NCBI RefSeq assembly: GCF_004745865.1
Contig: NZ_SRKZ01000003.1
Span: 744,001 to 808,000 of the forward strand
Source of the DNA: Hymenobacter wooponensis
GTDB lineage: Bacteria > Bacteroidota > Bacteroidia > Cytophagales > Hymenobacteraceae
Length of the DNA: 64,000 bases
Direction: 5' to 3'
Shown here in pieces: positions 46,016 to 54,317 of the stretch; positions within the stretch are counted from its first letter, which is position 1, and every line of letters starts with the position of its first letter. Below the pieces are notes generated by a model. The model worked only from the letters and a program-made list of their open reading frames with translations, was not told the DNA's origin and ran no database searches. The position numbers were made by a program, and so were the translations under genes.

Positions 46016-46063
46016 GCAGGAATACGCTGAGAACAGATAATTCAGTAAATTTAATAACAGCTG

Positions 46064-46717
46064 TTAGCTCACGGAGTGAGTAGATCTGGTGACTTCCGGC
46101 GCCAGCAGCAAGGTTGGTAATGTCACCATACAGTGCATCAAAGTCCCCTCAGCCCCAGCTTGCCAGTGGCCGTCGGGGCCAAATATCGACAGCACACTAT
46201 TGTCTTCTTCCTCACACGCGCCCTGGTTCTGCAGCGGATCGAGGCCAGGCGTAAACAGCACCGATATGTGCAGCGCCCCCTGCGGTAGGGTAGCCCGCAC
46301 GTGCAGGCTCTGGTCGTAGGTAAGAGTGAACGTGAGGTCGAGAGGGGATGCCTGCTGCCAAATATGCACCGTGAGCAAGGCTACCACCGTCAATATGTGG
46401 TCCCTTTCAATTCCATCATAGTAAGCGTGTTTAGTAGCCAGCTGTCGGCCTACGGTTTCCATTTCTCGCAAAGCCCGGTCGGCCACCCAGCGCACCCGTA
46501 GCTCGGTAGCGTTAATTGCGGGCGTTGGTGGGGATACACGGCGCTGGGTGGTAGTCCGCGACAAGGGTGTCGCAATGGATAATTGGGGCTCGTCTGCCGT
46601 CCACATGGGTATCCCATAGCTATTAGCATCGAATACTGCTACCTGCTGGTACACACTACGTCGGGCAGGCATCGGGGCGAAGACGGCAGTTTCGGGAGCA
46701 GTGGTAGTAGCAGACAT
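46064..46717 (-). CDS. Unknown protein of the helicase/ART operon (small protein A)
   Basis: A 217-residue soluble protein, not recognised. It has a disordered Pro/Thr-rich N-terminus (~75 residues), a helix NATELRVRWVADRALREMETV, then beta strands DLTFTLTYDQSLHVRATL, ALHISVLFTPG and a GHWQAGAEGTLMHCMVTLPTLL end. It lies 44 bp after the TIGR04255-like gene. The shared operon and spacing suggest that it forms a complex with that protein; the pairing of a TIGR04255 protein with a small unknown protein recurs in bacteria as far as I recall, but I cannot check that here. Confidence 0.7.
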   Translation of the reverse strand: MSATTTAPETAVFAPMPARRSVYQQVAVFDANSYGIPMWTADEPQLSIATPLSRTTTQRRVSPPTPAINATELRVRWVADRALREMETVGRQLATKHAYYDGIERDHILTVVALLTVHIWQQASPLDLTFTLTYDQSLHVRATLPQGALHISVLFTPGLDPLQNQGACEEEDNSVLSIFGPDGHWQAGAEGTLMHCMVTLPTLLLAPEVTRSTHSVS

Positions 46718-46761
46718 AGCGGACGAGTAAGTAGGTAAATAGATGACATCGGGCCGAAAGC

Positions 46762-47499
46762 CTACTCCGGATATACGGGGTCGAGCTGGGCTAGAAACGC
46801 TTCGTCGAGCAGGCCGAAGAATATTTCTTTCTCCCGCGTATGCGCCTGATCGAGGCGGGCAAACAGCGTAGGTAGTTCGATTTGCGGCGTTGCGGCCCGT
46901 ACCGTAATATCAAATACGGAGCTTAGCCCCGTTTGGCCGGGCACTGGCTGGCGGTCGGTAAGCTGCAACGCAATGCGAAAGCCCAGTTCGTCGCTGAAGG
47001 TAGCCTGGTAAAACGTGCTGTCGGGCTCGGGCAGAGAGCCAAGCGTAGGCAGCTGAATTTGTAGCTGCTTGTTCAACTCAATGCCTGGTAGGGCATTTAC
47101 GTAACGCACAGCCAGTCCCGAATATTCGGCCACCGCGTTGGTACTCTGCAAGCGGGTTAGCACTTCTTGTATCAACTCGAAGTAGCGAGTCCAACCCAGA
47201 TAGTCGCCATTACTGCCCGGCGGCGGCGTAGCCGTAGCCGATACGCAGTTGAACAGCAAACCCTCCGGCCGGATCCGAACGGATATGCCCTGGCCATGAA
47301 ACAGCGGTTCAGCTTCTTCCTTCGTTTGCTGCTTTACTAGTTCCATCAGCTGGTGCTCGTACACAAAGTCAGGCTGCAGCACTTGCCCGAACTCGCCCAA
47401 AGCCAGTTCCAGCGGCTTGCGCAACGTGTAGCGCACTTCTACCAGGGTAGCCAGCAGGGCATGAGGTGAAATACGGATAGGTAGCTGTTTATTGGGCAT
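46762..47499 (-). CDS. TIGR04255-like protein, first gene of the helicase/ART operon
   Basis: 245 residues from the ATG at 47499; a reading from 47586 would run into the divergent mcrB promoter. It follows the sporadically distributed TIGR04255 family pattern: LLATLVEVRYTLRKPLEL near the N-terminus (family members typically begin with an xxPIVEAVIEIRF-like strand), GDYLGWTRYFELIQEVLTRL (Trp-x-x-Phe helix), SGLAVRYVNALPGIEL, and a C-terminal helix DQAHTREKEIFFGLLDEAFL. The function of the family is unknown. It is divergent from mcrB, from which it is separated by 127 bp containing repeated GCAAATAA elements. Confidence 0.6.
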   Translation of the reverse strand: MPNKQLPIRISPHALLATLVEVRYTLRKPLELALGEFGQVLQPDFVYEHQLMELVKQQTKEEAEPLFHGQGISVRIRPEGLLFNCVSATATPPPGSNGDYLGWTRYFELIQEVLTRLQSTNAVAEYSGLAVRYVNALPGIELNKQLQIQLPTLGSLPEPDSTFYQATFSDELGFRIALQLTDRQPVPGQTGLSSVFDITVRAATPQIELPTLFARLDQAHTREKEIFFGLLDEAFLAQLDPVYPE

Positions 47500-47506
47500 G
47501 GGCCGC

Positions 47507-47533
47507 GCAAATAACAATGTAGTATGCAAATAA
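47507..47533. promoter_or_regulatory. Direct repeats in the divergent mcrB / TIGR04255 promoter region
   Basis: GCAAATAA occurs at 47507-47514 and 47526-47533, spaced 19 bp start to start (about two helical turns), immediately upstream of the TIGR04255 start. This could be an operator controlling both divergent operons. Confidence 0.35.
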
Positions 47534-47626
47534 GCCAGCTTCCGGGCGAAAGGTTTGGCCGTTGCCGGGTGGTTTACGACTTTCACACCCTCTTGGCCGG
47601 TCGCCTCCGGCTATTATCTATTCGTT

Positions 47627-50158
47627 ATGAGCAACTATCTGTCTACCCAGGTGGCCGTGTACCGCCACTTGCTCACCCGCCATACCGCCGAGCCGGACTT
47701 CCGGTTCTCCCTCCGCCAAAAGTTCAGCAAAGAGTCCTCGCCCTCCCAGGGACTGTTTATTGGCACCAATAAGTCCCTCAACAATCAATACTTCGCCTTC
47801 ACACTGTGGTATATCCCCATCGGCTTCCCCGGCTCGGCCATGGACCTGCTCGACTACATCGTGCGGGTAAACCCTGATGGCACGTTTGGATTGCGGGTAG
47901 AGCTGCTGCTGGCCAAGGAACGCCCCGCCGACCCACAAGCCCAGTTTCACGAGAATACGCTGCCCTCCGTGGGGCTGTTTGATGCACTACAGGTCGTTCA
48001 ATGGCCCCAGAGAGTTCACTGGGTGGCGGCTCCGCTCACTAACCGGATGCTGCAGCTCACCTACACCGTCGCCCGCAACATCCCAACGCTGGAAGACCTG
48101 CTCACGACTCTGAACGATACATTGGATGCTACTATGCCCGGCATCGACGAAGCGGTGGCCGCTCATGCTGCTCGTACGCCCACTTGGGTGGGGGGGCACC
48201 GTCTTACCCAGGTGCAGTTTGACAAGATGCGCCAACGGGCCGAGCTGCGCTGCGCCGATATGCTGGCCGGCAAGTATCCCAATCCGGCTCCTCACCCCCG
48301 GGCGTACTGGTGCGTGCAGGTAGAAATGCGCTCAGGGGCCACGGGCGTCTGGAACCGATACCAGAGCCAAGGAGTCGTCCGTCCCTTATTCGGGCAGCTC
48401 CTGGCCGGCACGGCGGGCCCCTCTGATTCCGTGCGCCGCCAGCTGGATGAAGCCCGGCCCGGCGACGTGGTCGTCGTCGTCAGGGGGCCCCGCCAGGTGC
48501 TGGGGGTCGGCCTGCTCACAGGTCGCTTCGACTACGACGACCATGACAACTTACCTTTCTACTGCCCGGCCGAATGGGTACTCACACACCCGGTAGAGCT
48601 GGCGGACACGCCGTTTCTCACGGGCAACAACCCCTGGACCCGCACGGCCAAATGGCCGGAAATTCAGGCTGCCTACGCCCGTCTGCCAGCCCAGCGGGCC
48701 GCCTTAGCCCAGTTGGTGGGTCCTGAAGTTACCGACGAGGACCCTGACGACGAGTTGTTGGAAGAACCCGAAGCAGCAGACGAATCACCGACGACGGCCG
48801 GTCCTCCGGCCTATTGGTGGCTCAACATTAACGCCGACTATTGGAAAGTAGCGGATTTTGAAGTGGGCCAGGAGCAGACCTGGACTACCCACAACGAGAA
48901 GGGTAACAAGCGCAATGTGTACGCCCATTTTCAGCAGGTAAAGCCCGGAGATTTGGTTATCGGTTACGAAACTACCCCCACCAAGCGCATTAAGGCTATA
49001 TTAGAAATCACAGAGGGCGTTCATTCCAACGAGGAGGAAACGGAGCCGGAAGCCGGGACGGAAAATAGCAAGCCCGACCCCAAAAACGATATCATTTCTC
49101 TGCGAGTCAAAGAATTTGTGCGCGAGGAGCTGACGCTGCACCAACTGAAGCAGATGCCGGAGCTGACTCAAAGCGAGCCGCTGACCTTCAAGATGGGTAG
49201 CCTCTACAAGCTCACACCTAATGAGTTTGATGCTATCTTCAAACGGGCCCTGCGCATCGAGGCTCCCCCGCTGCCCCCCTACACCCTAGCCGAGGCCGAG
49301 CAGGACCTGTTTCTAGCTACTGCCGATATCCAACACCTGCAGGCAGCGCTGAAGCGCAAGAAAAACCTGATAGTGCAGGGCCCGCCCGGCGTAGGCAAGA
49401 CGTACGTAGCACGCCGGCTAGCCTGGCTGCAGATGCAGGAACAGGATGACAACCGCGTGCAACTCGTGCAGTTCCATCAGAGCTACAGCTATGAGGATTT
49501 CATCCGGGGCTGGCGGCCTACAGCTACCGGCGGTTTCGAGTTGGCCAACGGCGTATTCATCGACTTCGTGCGCAAAGCCCAACACGACCAGGCACACGAC
49601 TACTTCTTCATCATCGATGAAATCAACCGGGGCAACCTGAGCAAGATATTCGGCGAGTTGCTCATGCTACTCGAAGCCGACAAGCGCAGTGCCCAGTACG
49701 CGCTGCCACTCACTTATCGTAAAGAGGGTGAGGCACCCTTCTACCTGCCGCCCAACCTCTACGTCATCGGCACGATGAATACCGCCGACCGGAGCTTGGC
49801 TTTGGTAGATTATGCCCTGCGCCGTCGTTTCACCTTCGTGGATCTAATACCTATGCTGGGCGATAAACTGGTGCAGCACTTGGTAGAACTGCAAGTCCCG
49901 GCCTCTCTGGCCACTAAGGTTGTGAAACAGGTAGAGGACCTTAATAAAACCATTCACGACGACAAGAACCTGGGTGCGGGTTTTCTTATCGGTCACAGTT
50001 ACTTCTGTACCCCACTCGGCGGTCAAACTCCTGAGGCGTGGTGGTCAGCCATAGTGCAGCACGATATTGCCCCGCTACTGCGCGAGTATTGGTTCGACGC
50101 GGAGACGCGGGCTGCTAAAGCTATTCTCGCACTCGAGCAAGGAGCGGTAGTAGAATGA
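47627..50158 (+). CDS. mcrB: McrB-type AAA+ GTPase subunit with EVE/PUA-like modules
   Basis: 843 residues from the ATG at 47627. It has an N-terminal MrcB-like domain (residues ~1-230, beginning SNYLSTQVAVYRHLLTRHT), then two PUA/EVE-like modules: ~225-340 (AYWCVQVEMRSGATG ... GDVVVVVRGP) and ~390-520 (YWWLNINADYWKV ... GDLVIGYETTPTKR), joined by an acidic linker. The C-terminal AAA+ domain has Walker A VQGPPGVGKTY (~583), Walker B FFIIDEINRGNLSKIFGELL (~660) and the McrB signature NTADRSLALVDYALRRRF (~717). McrB binds modified DNA and drives McrC. The EVE/PUA modules are probable readers of modified bases. ATGA overlap with mcrC. Confidence 0.9.
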   Translation: MSNYLSTQVAVYRHLLTRHTAEPDFRFSLRQKFSKESSPSQGLFIGTNKSLNNQYFAFTLWYIPIGFPGSAMDLLDYIVRVNPDGTFGLRVELLLAKERPADPQAQFHENTLPSVGLFDALQVVQWPQRVHWVAAPLTNRMLQLTYTVARNIPTLEDLLTTLNDTLDATMPGIDEAVAAHAARTPTWVGGHRLTQVQFDKMRQRAELRCADMLAGKYPNPAPHPRAYWCVQVEMRSGATGVWNRYQSQGVVRPLFGQLLAGTAGPSDSVRRQLDEARPGDVVVVVRGPRQVLGVGLLTGRFDYDDHDNLPFYCPAEWVLTHPVELADTPFLTGNNPWTRTAKWPEIQAAYARLPAQRAALAQLVGPEVTDEDPDDELLEEPEAADESPTTAGPPAYWWLNINADYWKVADFEVGQEQTWTTHNEKGNKRNVYAHFQQVKPGDLVIGYETTPTKRIKAILEITEGVHSNEEETEPEAGTENSKPDPKNDIISLRVKEFVREELTLHQLKQMPELTQSEPLTFKMGSLYKLTPNEFDAIFKRALRIEAPPLPPYTLAEAEQDLFLATADIQHLQAALKRKKNLIVQGPPGVGKTYVARRLAWLQMQEQDDNRVQLVQFHQSYSYEDFIRGWRPTATGGFELANGVFIDFVRKAQHDQAHDYFFIIDEINRGNLSKIFGELLMLLEADKRSAQYALPLTYRKEGEAPFYLPPNLYVIGTMNTADRSLALVDYALRRRFTFVDLIPMLGDKLVQHLVELQVPASLATKVVKQVEDLNKTIHDDKNLGAGFLIGHSYFCTPLGGQTPEAWWSAIVQHDIAPLLREYWFDAETRAAKAILALEQGAVVE

Positions 50159-51213
50159 GCATCCCGGTTCAGAATCTCTATCACTTGCTCACCTACGCCT
50201 GGGACCAGTTAGAGGAAGCCAAAACGGTGGCCGTCACAGCCGAGCCATCCGACTCTCTGCTCGACTTACTGACCCGGGTGTTGGTGCAGGGTACTACACA
50301 CATACTCAAGTGCGGCCTGGCTCGCGACTACGTACCCGAAACGGAGCTGACAGGTCGTCTGCGGGGTAAATTGTTACTCAGTGACTCTATCCGCCAACAG
50401 ACGCTGTCTAAAGCTCGCGCGTGGTGCACCTACGACGAGTTAAGTCATGACGTACCTGTTAATCGTCTACTCAAAGCTACCCTGCACCACCTGCTCACTG
50501 CCCCCAAGCTGGCTGGCAAACTTCGTTGGGAAGTACGTAGTCTTTACGTACGGCTGGCCGATGTTACGCTCCTGCCCGTGTCCAACGTGCGCGTATTCGA
50601 CACAGTAAAGCTGCATCGCCACACCGCTTATTACCGCTTGCTGCTAAGCGTATGCCAGCTCATTCACGAGGAGGTTATGCTTACCCAGCAAAATGGTGAG
50701 CGTCTGTTTCGTGGCTTCAGTGGCAACGAAAAGCAAATGGCCACTCTGTTTGAGCGGTTTGTGCGCAACTTCTACCGCCTTCGGCAGAAAGAGTTTGCAG
50801 TCAGCGCTGAGCAACTTACCTGGGCGCTTACGCCAGACAGCAACGCAGCAAATGACCTGCTCCCGCAGATGAGAACCGACGTCTCTCTTTCTGCCGATAC
50901 GCGCAAGATTATCCTCGATTGTAAATACTACAAGCAAGCCCTCAAGACGCATTACGACAAGGAAAAACTGATTTCCGGCCACTTGTACCAGCTCTATGCC
51001 TACGTGCAGCATGCGCGTTTACAGGACCTTGCCCGTCCTGTTGAAGGCTTGCTTCTATATCCGGCGGTCAATTCGTCTTTTCAACATACCTATTCGCTAA
51101 ACGGCACACCGCACCATCTGCGCGTAGCCACCCTTAACCTTAATCAACCCTGGCAGCAGGTAGAAAACGATTTACTGGCTTTACTGACACCTCTACAACC
51201 CTATAAAAATTGA
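50155..51213 (+). CDS. mcrC: McrC-type endonuclease subunit
   Basis: 352 residues, starting inside the mcrB stop (ATGA). The N-terminal domain contacts McrB (VQNLYHLLTYAWDQLEEAK at the start is typical of the family). The PD-(D/E)xK nuclease core is RTDVSLSADTRKIILDCKYYK near residues 242-258, followed by YDKEKLISGHLYQLYAYVQH. With McrB it forms a modification-dependent restriction enzyme (type IV). The key Asp, Asp-x-Lys residues are present, so it should be active. No further gene overlaps its end. Confidence 0.9.
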   Translation: MSIPVQNLYHLLTYAWDQLEEAKTVAVTAEPSDSLLDLLTRVLVQGTTHILKCGLARDYVPETELTGRLRGKLLLSDSIRQQTLSKARAWCTYDELSHDVPVNRLLKATLHHLLTAPKLAGKLRWEVRSLYVRLADVTLLPVSNVRVFDTVKLHRHTAYYRLLLSVCQLIHEEVMLTQQNGERLFRGFSGNEKQMATLFERFVRNFYRLRQKEFAVSAEQLTWALTPDSNAANDLLPQMRTDVSLSADTRKIILDCKYYKQALKTHYDKEKLISGHLYQLYAYVQHARLQDLARPVEGLLLYPAVNSSFQHTYSLNGTPHHLRVATLNLNQPWQQVENDLLALLTPLQPYKN

Positions 51214-51360
51214 TTTTAATAGGATCACAACATAATTAAGCCTGCAACTTTGAACGTTGACAGACATTGCTGCATCACGATGGAATTTGCACAGGCATGT
51301 CTGCCTTCTTGGAGAGTTCTGTTCAGCGCTTGGTCAACCTTTTAGCTGCGTACATCTTAT

Positions 51361-51735
51361 ATGATGTTTACGCTCAATGACGACCCTATCCATAAAACCC
51401 GGCTCACGTTTAACCAGGTAGGCGCTTTGGCCGTGAGCGATCAGCTCTTGAAAGTATACTTCCCCGAACGGGTTGTACGTGCCGCTGCGGATTGCGTCGC
51501 CCCCCTGCTTACGGGTCAGGGCACCGACAACCGATGCGTGACCTTTCGGGCCCTGTTGGAAGAGGAAGAGCGGATGGTTGAGTTTCGCCTTTCCGAAAAA
51601 CAATATGCGTCTAGTGCCCCGCTCTATACCCCGGAAAAACGTGCTGTTCCTGGAGCAGTAAGTTTGCTTCGAACCTCTGGGTGCGGGAGGTCGATAGCTT
51701 TCGCTCAGGGCTGCCCCAGCGCAGCAGTATACTGA
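51361..51735 (+). CDS. Hypothetical protein
   Basis: A 124-residue frame (ATG at 51361, or the next codon 51364). The first ~100 residues look protein-like (LTFNQVGALAVSDQLLKVYFPERVVRAAAD ... LLEEEERMVEFRLSEKQY), while the C-terminal tail is Cys/Gly/Ser-rich and could be read-through into non-coding DNA. No family is recognised. It lies 147 bp after mcrC and could be a small accessory gene. Confidence 0.4.
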   Translation: MMFTLNDDPIHKTRLTFNQVGALAVSDQLLKVYFPERVVRAAADCVAPLLTGQGTDNRCVTFRALLEEEERMVEFRLSEKQYASSAPLYTPEKRAVPGAVSLLRTSGCGRSIAFAQGCPSAAVY

Positions 51736-51790
51736 GAGCCATCACGCAGTAATTTCTGGACGAAAAATTTTTGGCGCTGCTCCCGCTACA

Positions 51791-51855
51791 CCCCCGGGGG
51801 GCCTCCCTACCCCGGGGGAGGGGGGATATAAGCGACCTATACGGGGGAGTATAGG
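51791..51855. repeat. Cluster of GC-rich hairpins
   Basis: CCCCCGGGGG (51791-51800), CCTCCC...GGGAGG, and CCTATAC-GGGGGA-GTATAGG (51836-51855) are stacked within 65 bp in a stretch with no convincing gene (51736-51965). A short structured RNA, terminator cluster or insertion scar are possible readings. Confidence 0.45.
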
Positions 51856-51965
51856 GCTTCCTGTACTCTCGCGGGCGATGTATTCTGGTTCAGAATGCTT
51901 CAAACCGTAATTTCTAGTAAGATCGGGGGTACGAATGCTCATTTATCCGCCTCTGATTTTGCCCA

Positions 51966-52268
51966 TTAACAGCAGAAAGATGGGTTGTGTACACATAAGT
52001 TTTGGACTTTGCTTACGCAAGAAGAGGCTAACTTACTCGGCCGCAGTGCGGGGTTTCTCAAGCTCCGGCCAGCGAGGAAGAGCCAGATGAACCAGTTGCC
52101 CGTGGGGACGAGCTTCTCTAGGCGCGCCAGGTAGCACCAGCGACGTTTGATTTTCTGCAGCAGCTCAAGTAGCTGAAGTTTTTCCTCGTTGTCAGGCTGC
52201 CGCAGTAGCTTATAGCGTACTTGCTCCCGTATTAATTCACCTGTTGCATTCACCAGGCTAAATATCAT
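51966..52268 (-). CDS. Small hypothetical protein
   Basis: A 100-residue frame from an ATG at 52268, divergent from the zincin gene 13 bp away. The N-terminal ~65 residues (MIFSLVNATGELIREQVRYKLL ... LLELLQKIKRRWCYLARLEKL) look like a real helical protein, with a hydrophobic NWFIWLFLAG segment next; the last ~30 residues do not. It may be a truncated gene. Confidence 0.4.
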   Translation of the reverse strand: MIFSLVNATGELIREQVRYKLLRQPDNEEKLQLLELLQKIKRRWCYLARLEKLVPTGNWFIWLFLAGRSLRNPALRPSKLASSCVSKVQNLCVHNPSFCC

Positions 52269-52281
52269 CTACTCCTTCCCG

Positions 52282-52845
52282 ATGACTCCCGAATTACCGC
52301 AAGACGCCGAGAGCCCGATAGATTACTCCAACATCCCGTTGCACGAAAGACCACCCATTGAACGCCGCATCGCCGAGTTTAAAGACAAAATTCAGGTCCT
52401 GCAGTACAACCCGGTCATTGAACAGTTGCATTATCTGGGCAAAGGTCATCAGATCGAACTCTTCTGGGGAGAGCGCTATCAGGAGTCAAGATGCTTAACC
52501 ACCCCGATTAAAGGGGGCTATAGCTACGGCTTGCGTATTAAGTCTATTCCGGTCACCGGGGACAACAAGGAGATTGTGTTTGATATACTACACGAAATGG
52601 GTCACGCCTTTGACCCTCAGAAGCTGCCGCAAGTCTTTACTGATGAAGAAAGGCAGACACCTGAATATCAAGAATTGGTAAGGGGTCGAGAGATTCGGGC
52701 TTGGCAGTGGGCTGATCGCGAATTCGAACGCCACTCTGAACTGCACCTAGATCGGGGCTATTACCGAGCATACCGAAATTTCTGTCTGTGTACGTATGGG
52801 ATCGACCTGAACCGCTACGCCGGTGCCAAACCCATCAACTTCTGA
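52282..52845 (+). CDS. Zinc-metalloprotease-like protein (HExxH)
   Basis: 187 residues. The zinc motif is HEMGH (His104, Glu105, His108) in EIVFDILHEMGHAFDP, followed 35 residues later by REIRAWQWADREFER, in which the Glu is the likely third zinc ligand. This resembles the small zincins (ImmA/IrrE-like) that cleave repressors in mobile elements, but a partner repressor is not adjacent. Residues 1-95 have no recognised fold. It may regulate the phage-like genes that follow. Confidence 0.7.
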   Translation: MTPELPQDAESPIDYSNIPLHERPPIERRIAEFKDKIQVLQYNPVIEQLHYLGKGHQIELFWGERYQESRCLTTPIKGGYSYGLRIKSIPVTGDNKEIVFDILHEMGHAFDPQKLPQVFTDEERQTPEYQELVRGREIRAWQWADREFERHSELHLDRGYYRAYRNFCLCTYGIDLNRYAGAKPINF

Positions 52846-52875
52846 AGCGGCTGCCGAAGCTTAGGCGCCCAGCAG

Positions 52876-53334
52876 TTACTGAATCTTCGCATCGAGCACA
52901 GCATCACTGAGCTGGTTAAGCGGCTCTCTTCCCGTGGTGTGGTCCACCTGACTCAGGTGCTTCAGATTCCACTCTGTGAACTTGCGCTCCAGAATCCACG
53001 CCCACCGTTGCCACTGCATATCGGTGCTGAAGGCAATAATGATGGCTTTCTTCTGCTCCCGTAATGTCTTTTTATAAAACTGCAGAAATTGGTCTTCAAT
53101 AAAGCCCGCAGTTGGCTCCTCCCCTCTCATGGCCCTGGCCTTCCAGCTCTCGAACGTGCGAGGACTGATCTGCTCATCTGAGGGCAGGCTTTCGTTGATG
53201 GCGTCCAGCAGCTCGGCATTGGTGTAGATGATGGTGGCCTTGTCTTCGAAAAGCACGTGCTGGGCGGACTGCAGGAAGGCCGTGGTGAGCTTGGTGGGCC
53301 TACCCACTGGCCGGGGTGGTAATTCGTGTTGCAT
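52876..53334 (-). CDS. Phage-like HTH protein (terminase small subunit-like)
   Basis: A 152-residue protein. The N-terminal GRPTKLTTAFLQSAQHV and following TNAELLDAINESLPSDEQISPRTFESWKARAM resemble the helix-turn-helix of phage small terminase or similar DNA-binding proteins. The rest (FLQFYKKTLREQKKAIIIAFSTDMQWQRWAWILERKF) is helical, as in small terminases. No large terminase or other head gene is present, so packaging is not implied. It is downstream of the HEPN-like genes on the same strand. Confidence 0.5.
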   Translation of the reverse strand: MQHELPPRPVGRPTKLTTAFLQSAQHVLFEDKATIIYTNAELLDAINESLPSDEQISPRTFESWKARAMRGEEPTAGFIEDQFLQFYKKTLREQKKAIIIAFSTDMQWQRWAWILERKFTEWNLKHLSQVDHTTGREPLNQLSDAVLDAKIQ

Positions 53335-53401
53335 GCCGTAAATAGCCGTGGCCCGGTCTCGCTGGGAAACCGGGCCACGGGGTTACGGGTGACTGGTGGG
53401 C

Positions 53402-54211
53402 CTATTGACTCATCTCATACTCGGGCAGGTTGAAATCCTGGGCATCGATTTCGGCAAGCAGCTCCAACGTCTGATAGTAAGACTCGATGGTGAGCAGCAT
53501 GTTATCACGTAGGAAGTCGGCTAATGCCAAGCGGTCCGCCATCAGTTCCTCATGCTCCTGATACCCTTTGGCCTGGAGGTGACGGGCAGCGAAAGCGGTT
53601 CCTGACGTGGCATGGTGCACGACAGCCTTGCGCTTGTCGTTAAACCTACGGTAGGCGTTCTCCTTAAAGTCTAATAACCACTTGTAAGCCTCGTGCTGAG
53701 CATACTTCTCCGGGATTCGGTCCATCACCCTGGAGAAGTCAATCGCATTTGCCTTTAACGCCTTGTCATCAGGCAGAAAGAAGTTAACGATTGTCGCCAG
53801 CCGGTTCTAGAACCCATAAAGCTTCTCAAAGACGGTATCCACGTGCATATCATACCGCTTAGCCTCGCGGTTCTGATAATTAGGATATATCGTATGCGAA
53901 TACCCAGGGGGCTTAAAGGCCCCCTCTAGGGTATTGTTGATATAAGGGTGATGTAGGTAAACGTGCGCCAAGTAGTAGAGCACTTCATCAGAAATGAAAT
54001 ACAGGTCCTTCTCTAGCGTGTACCAGTTGAAAGCACCCTTATGCTTATTGACACACCGTCGGGATACTTCATTGAAGCGCATTAGCAGCTGAACACCTTT
54101 ATAGTGGTATCGCCGATTGGGATCTAAACCCTGCAAAGAGGTCAGACTTTCTCGGTGGAAGATCTCTATGATCTTCTCTTCCCATTGCTGCAAAAGTTGT
54201 AGCTCGTCCAT
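53402..54211 (-). pseudogene. HEPN-like RNase paralogue interrupted by an amber codon
   Basis: 270 codons in one frame with an in-frame TAG at 53809-53807. The part before the stop (ATG at 54211, MDELQLLQQWEE ... FEKLYGF) and the part after it (NRLATIVNFFLPDD ... DYEMSQ-like end) align colinearly with the intact downstream paralogue, in which the amber position is Trp133 in YTFWNHQATLLNYYLP. The HEPN motif R-x4-H is kept in the second half (NDKRKAVVHH). Either the gene is inactivated or the stop is suppressed. A restart at the ATG at 53728 could give a 108-residue HEPN fragment. Confidence 0.6.
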
Positions 54212-54317
54212 CGATACAACATACTACCTTCTGGCCAGACTGCTGCGCGTTAAATTTTCCGAATTCTATGACGTTGAGTTAATGGTTGACCCAGTTTACG
54301 GAAAATGATCAGCAGTA

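Noticed and set aside
36861..47499. Assignment of the helicase/ART operon to Zorya, BREX, DISARM, Mokosh or DarTG
   Set aside because: None of their other defining components (ZorAB, PglZ/BrxC, drmAB, kinase or PLD domains, DarG macrodomain) is recognised here.
51742..51942. 66-codon minus-strand frame across the hairpin cluster
   Set aside because: Pro/Gly-rich translation of palindromes; no coding signature.
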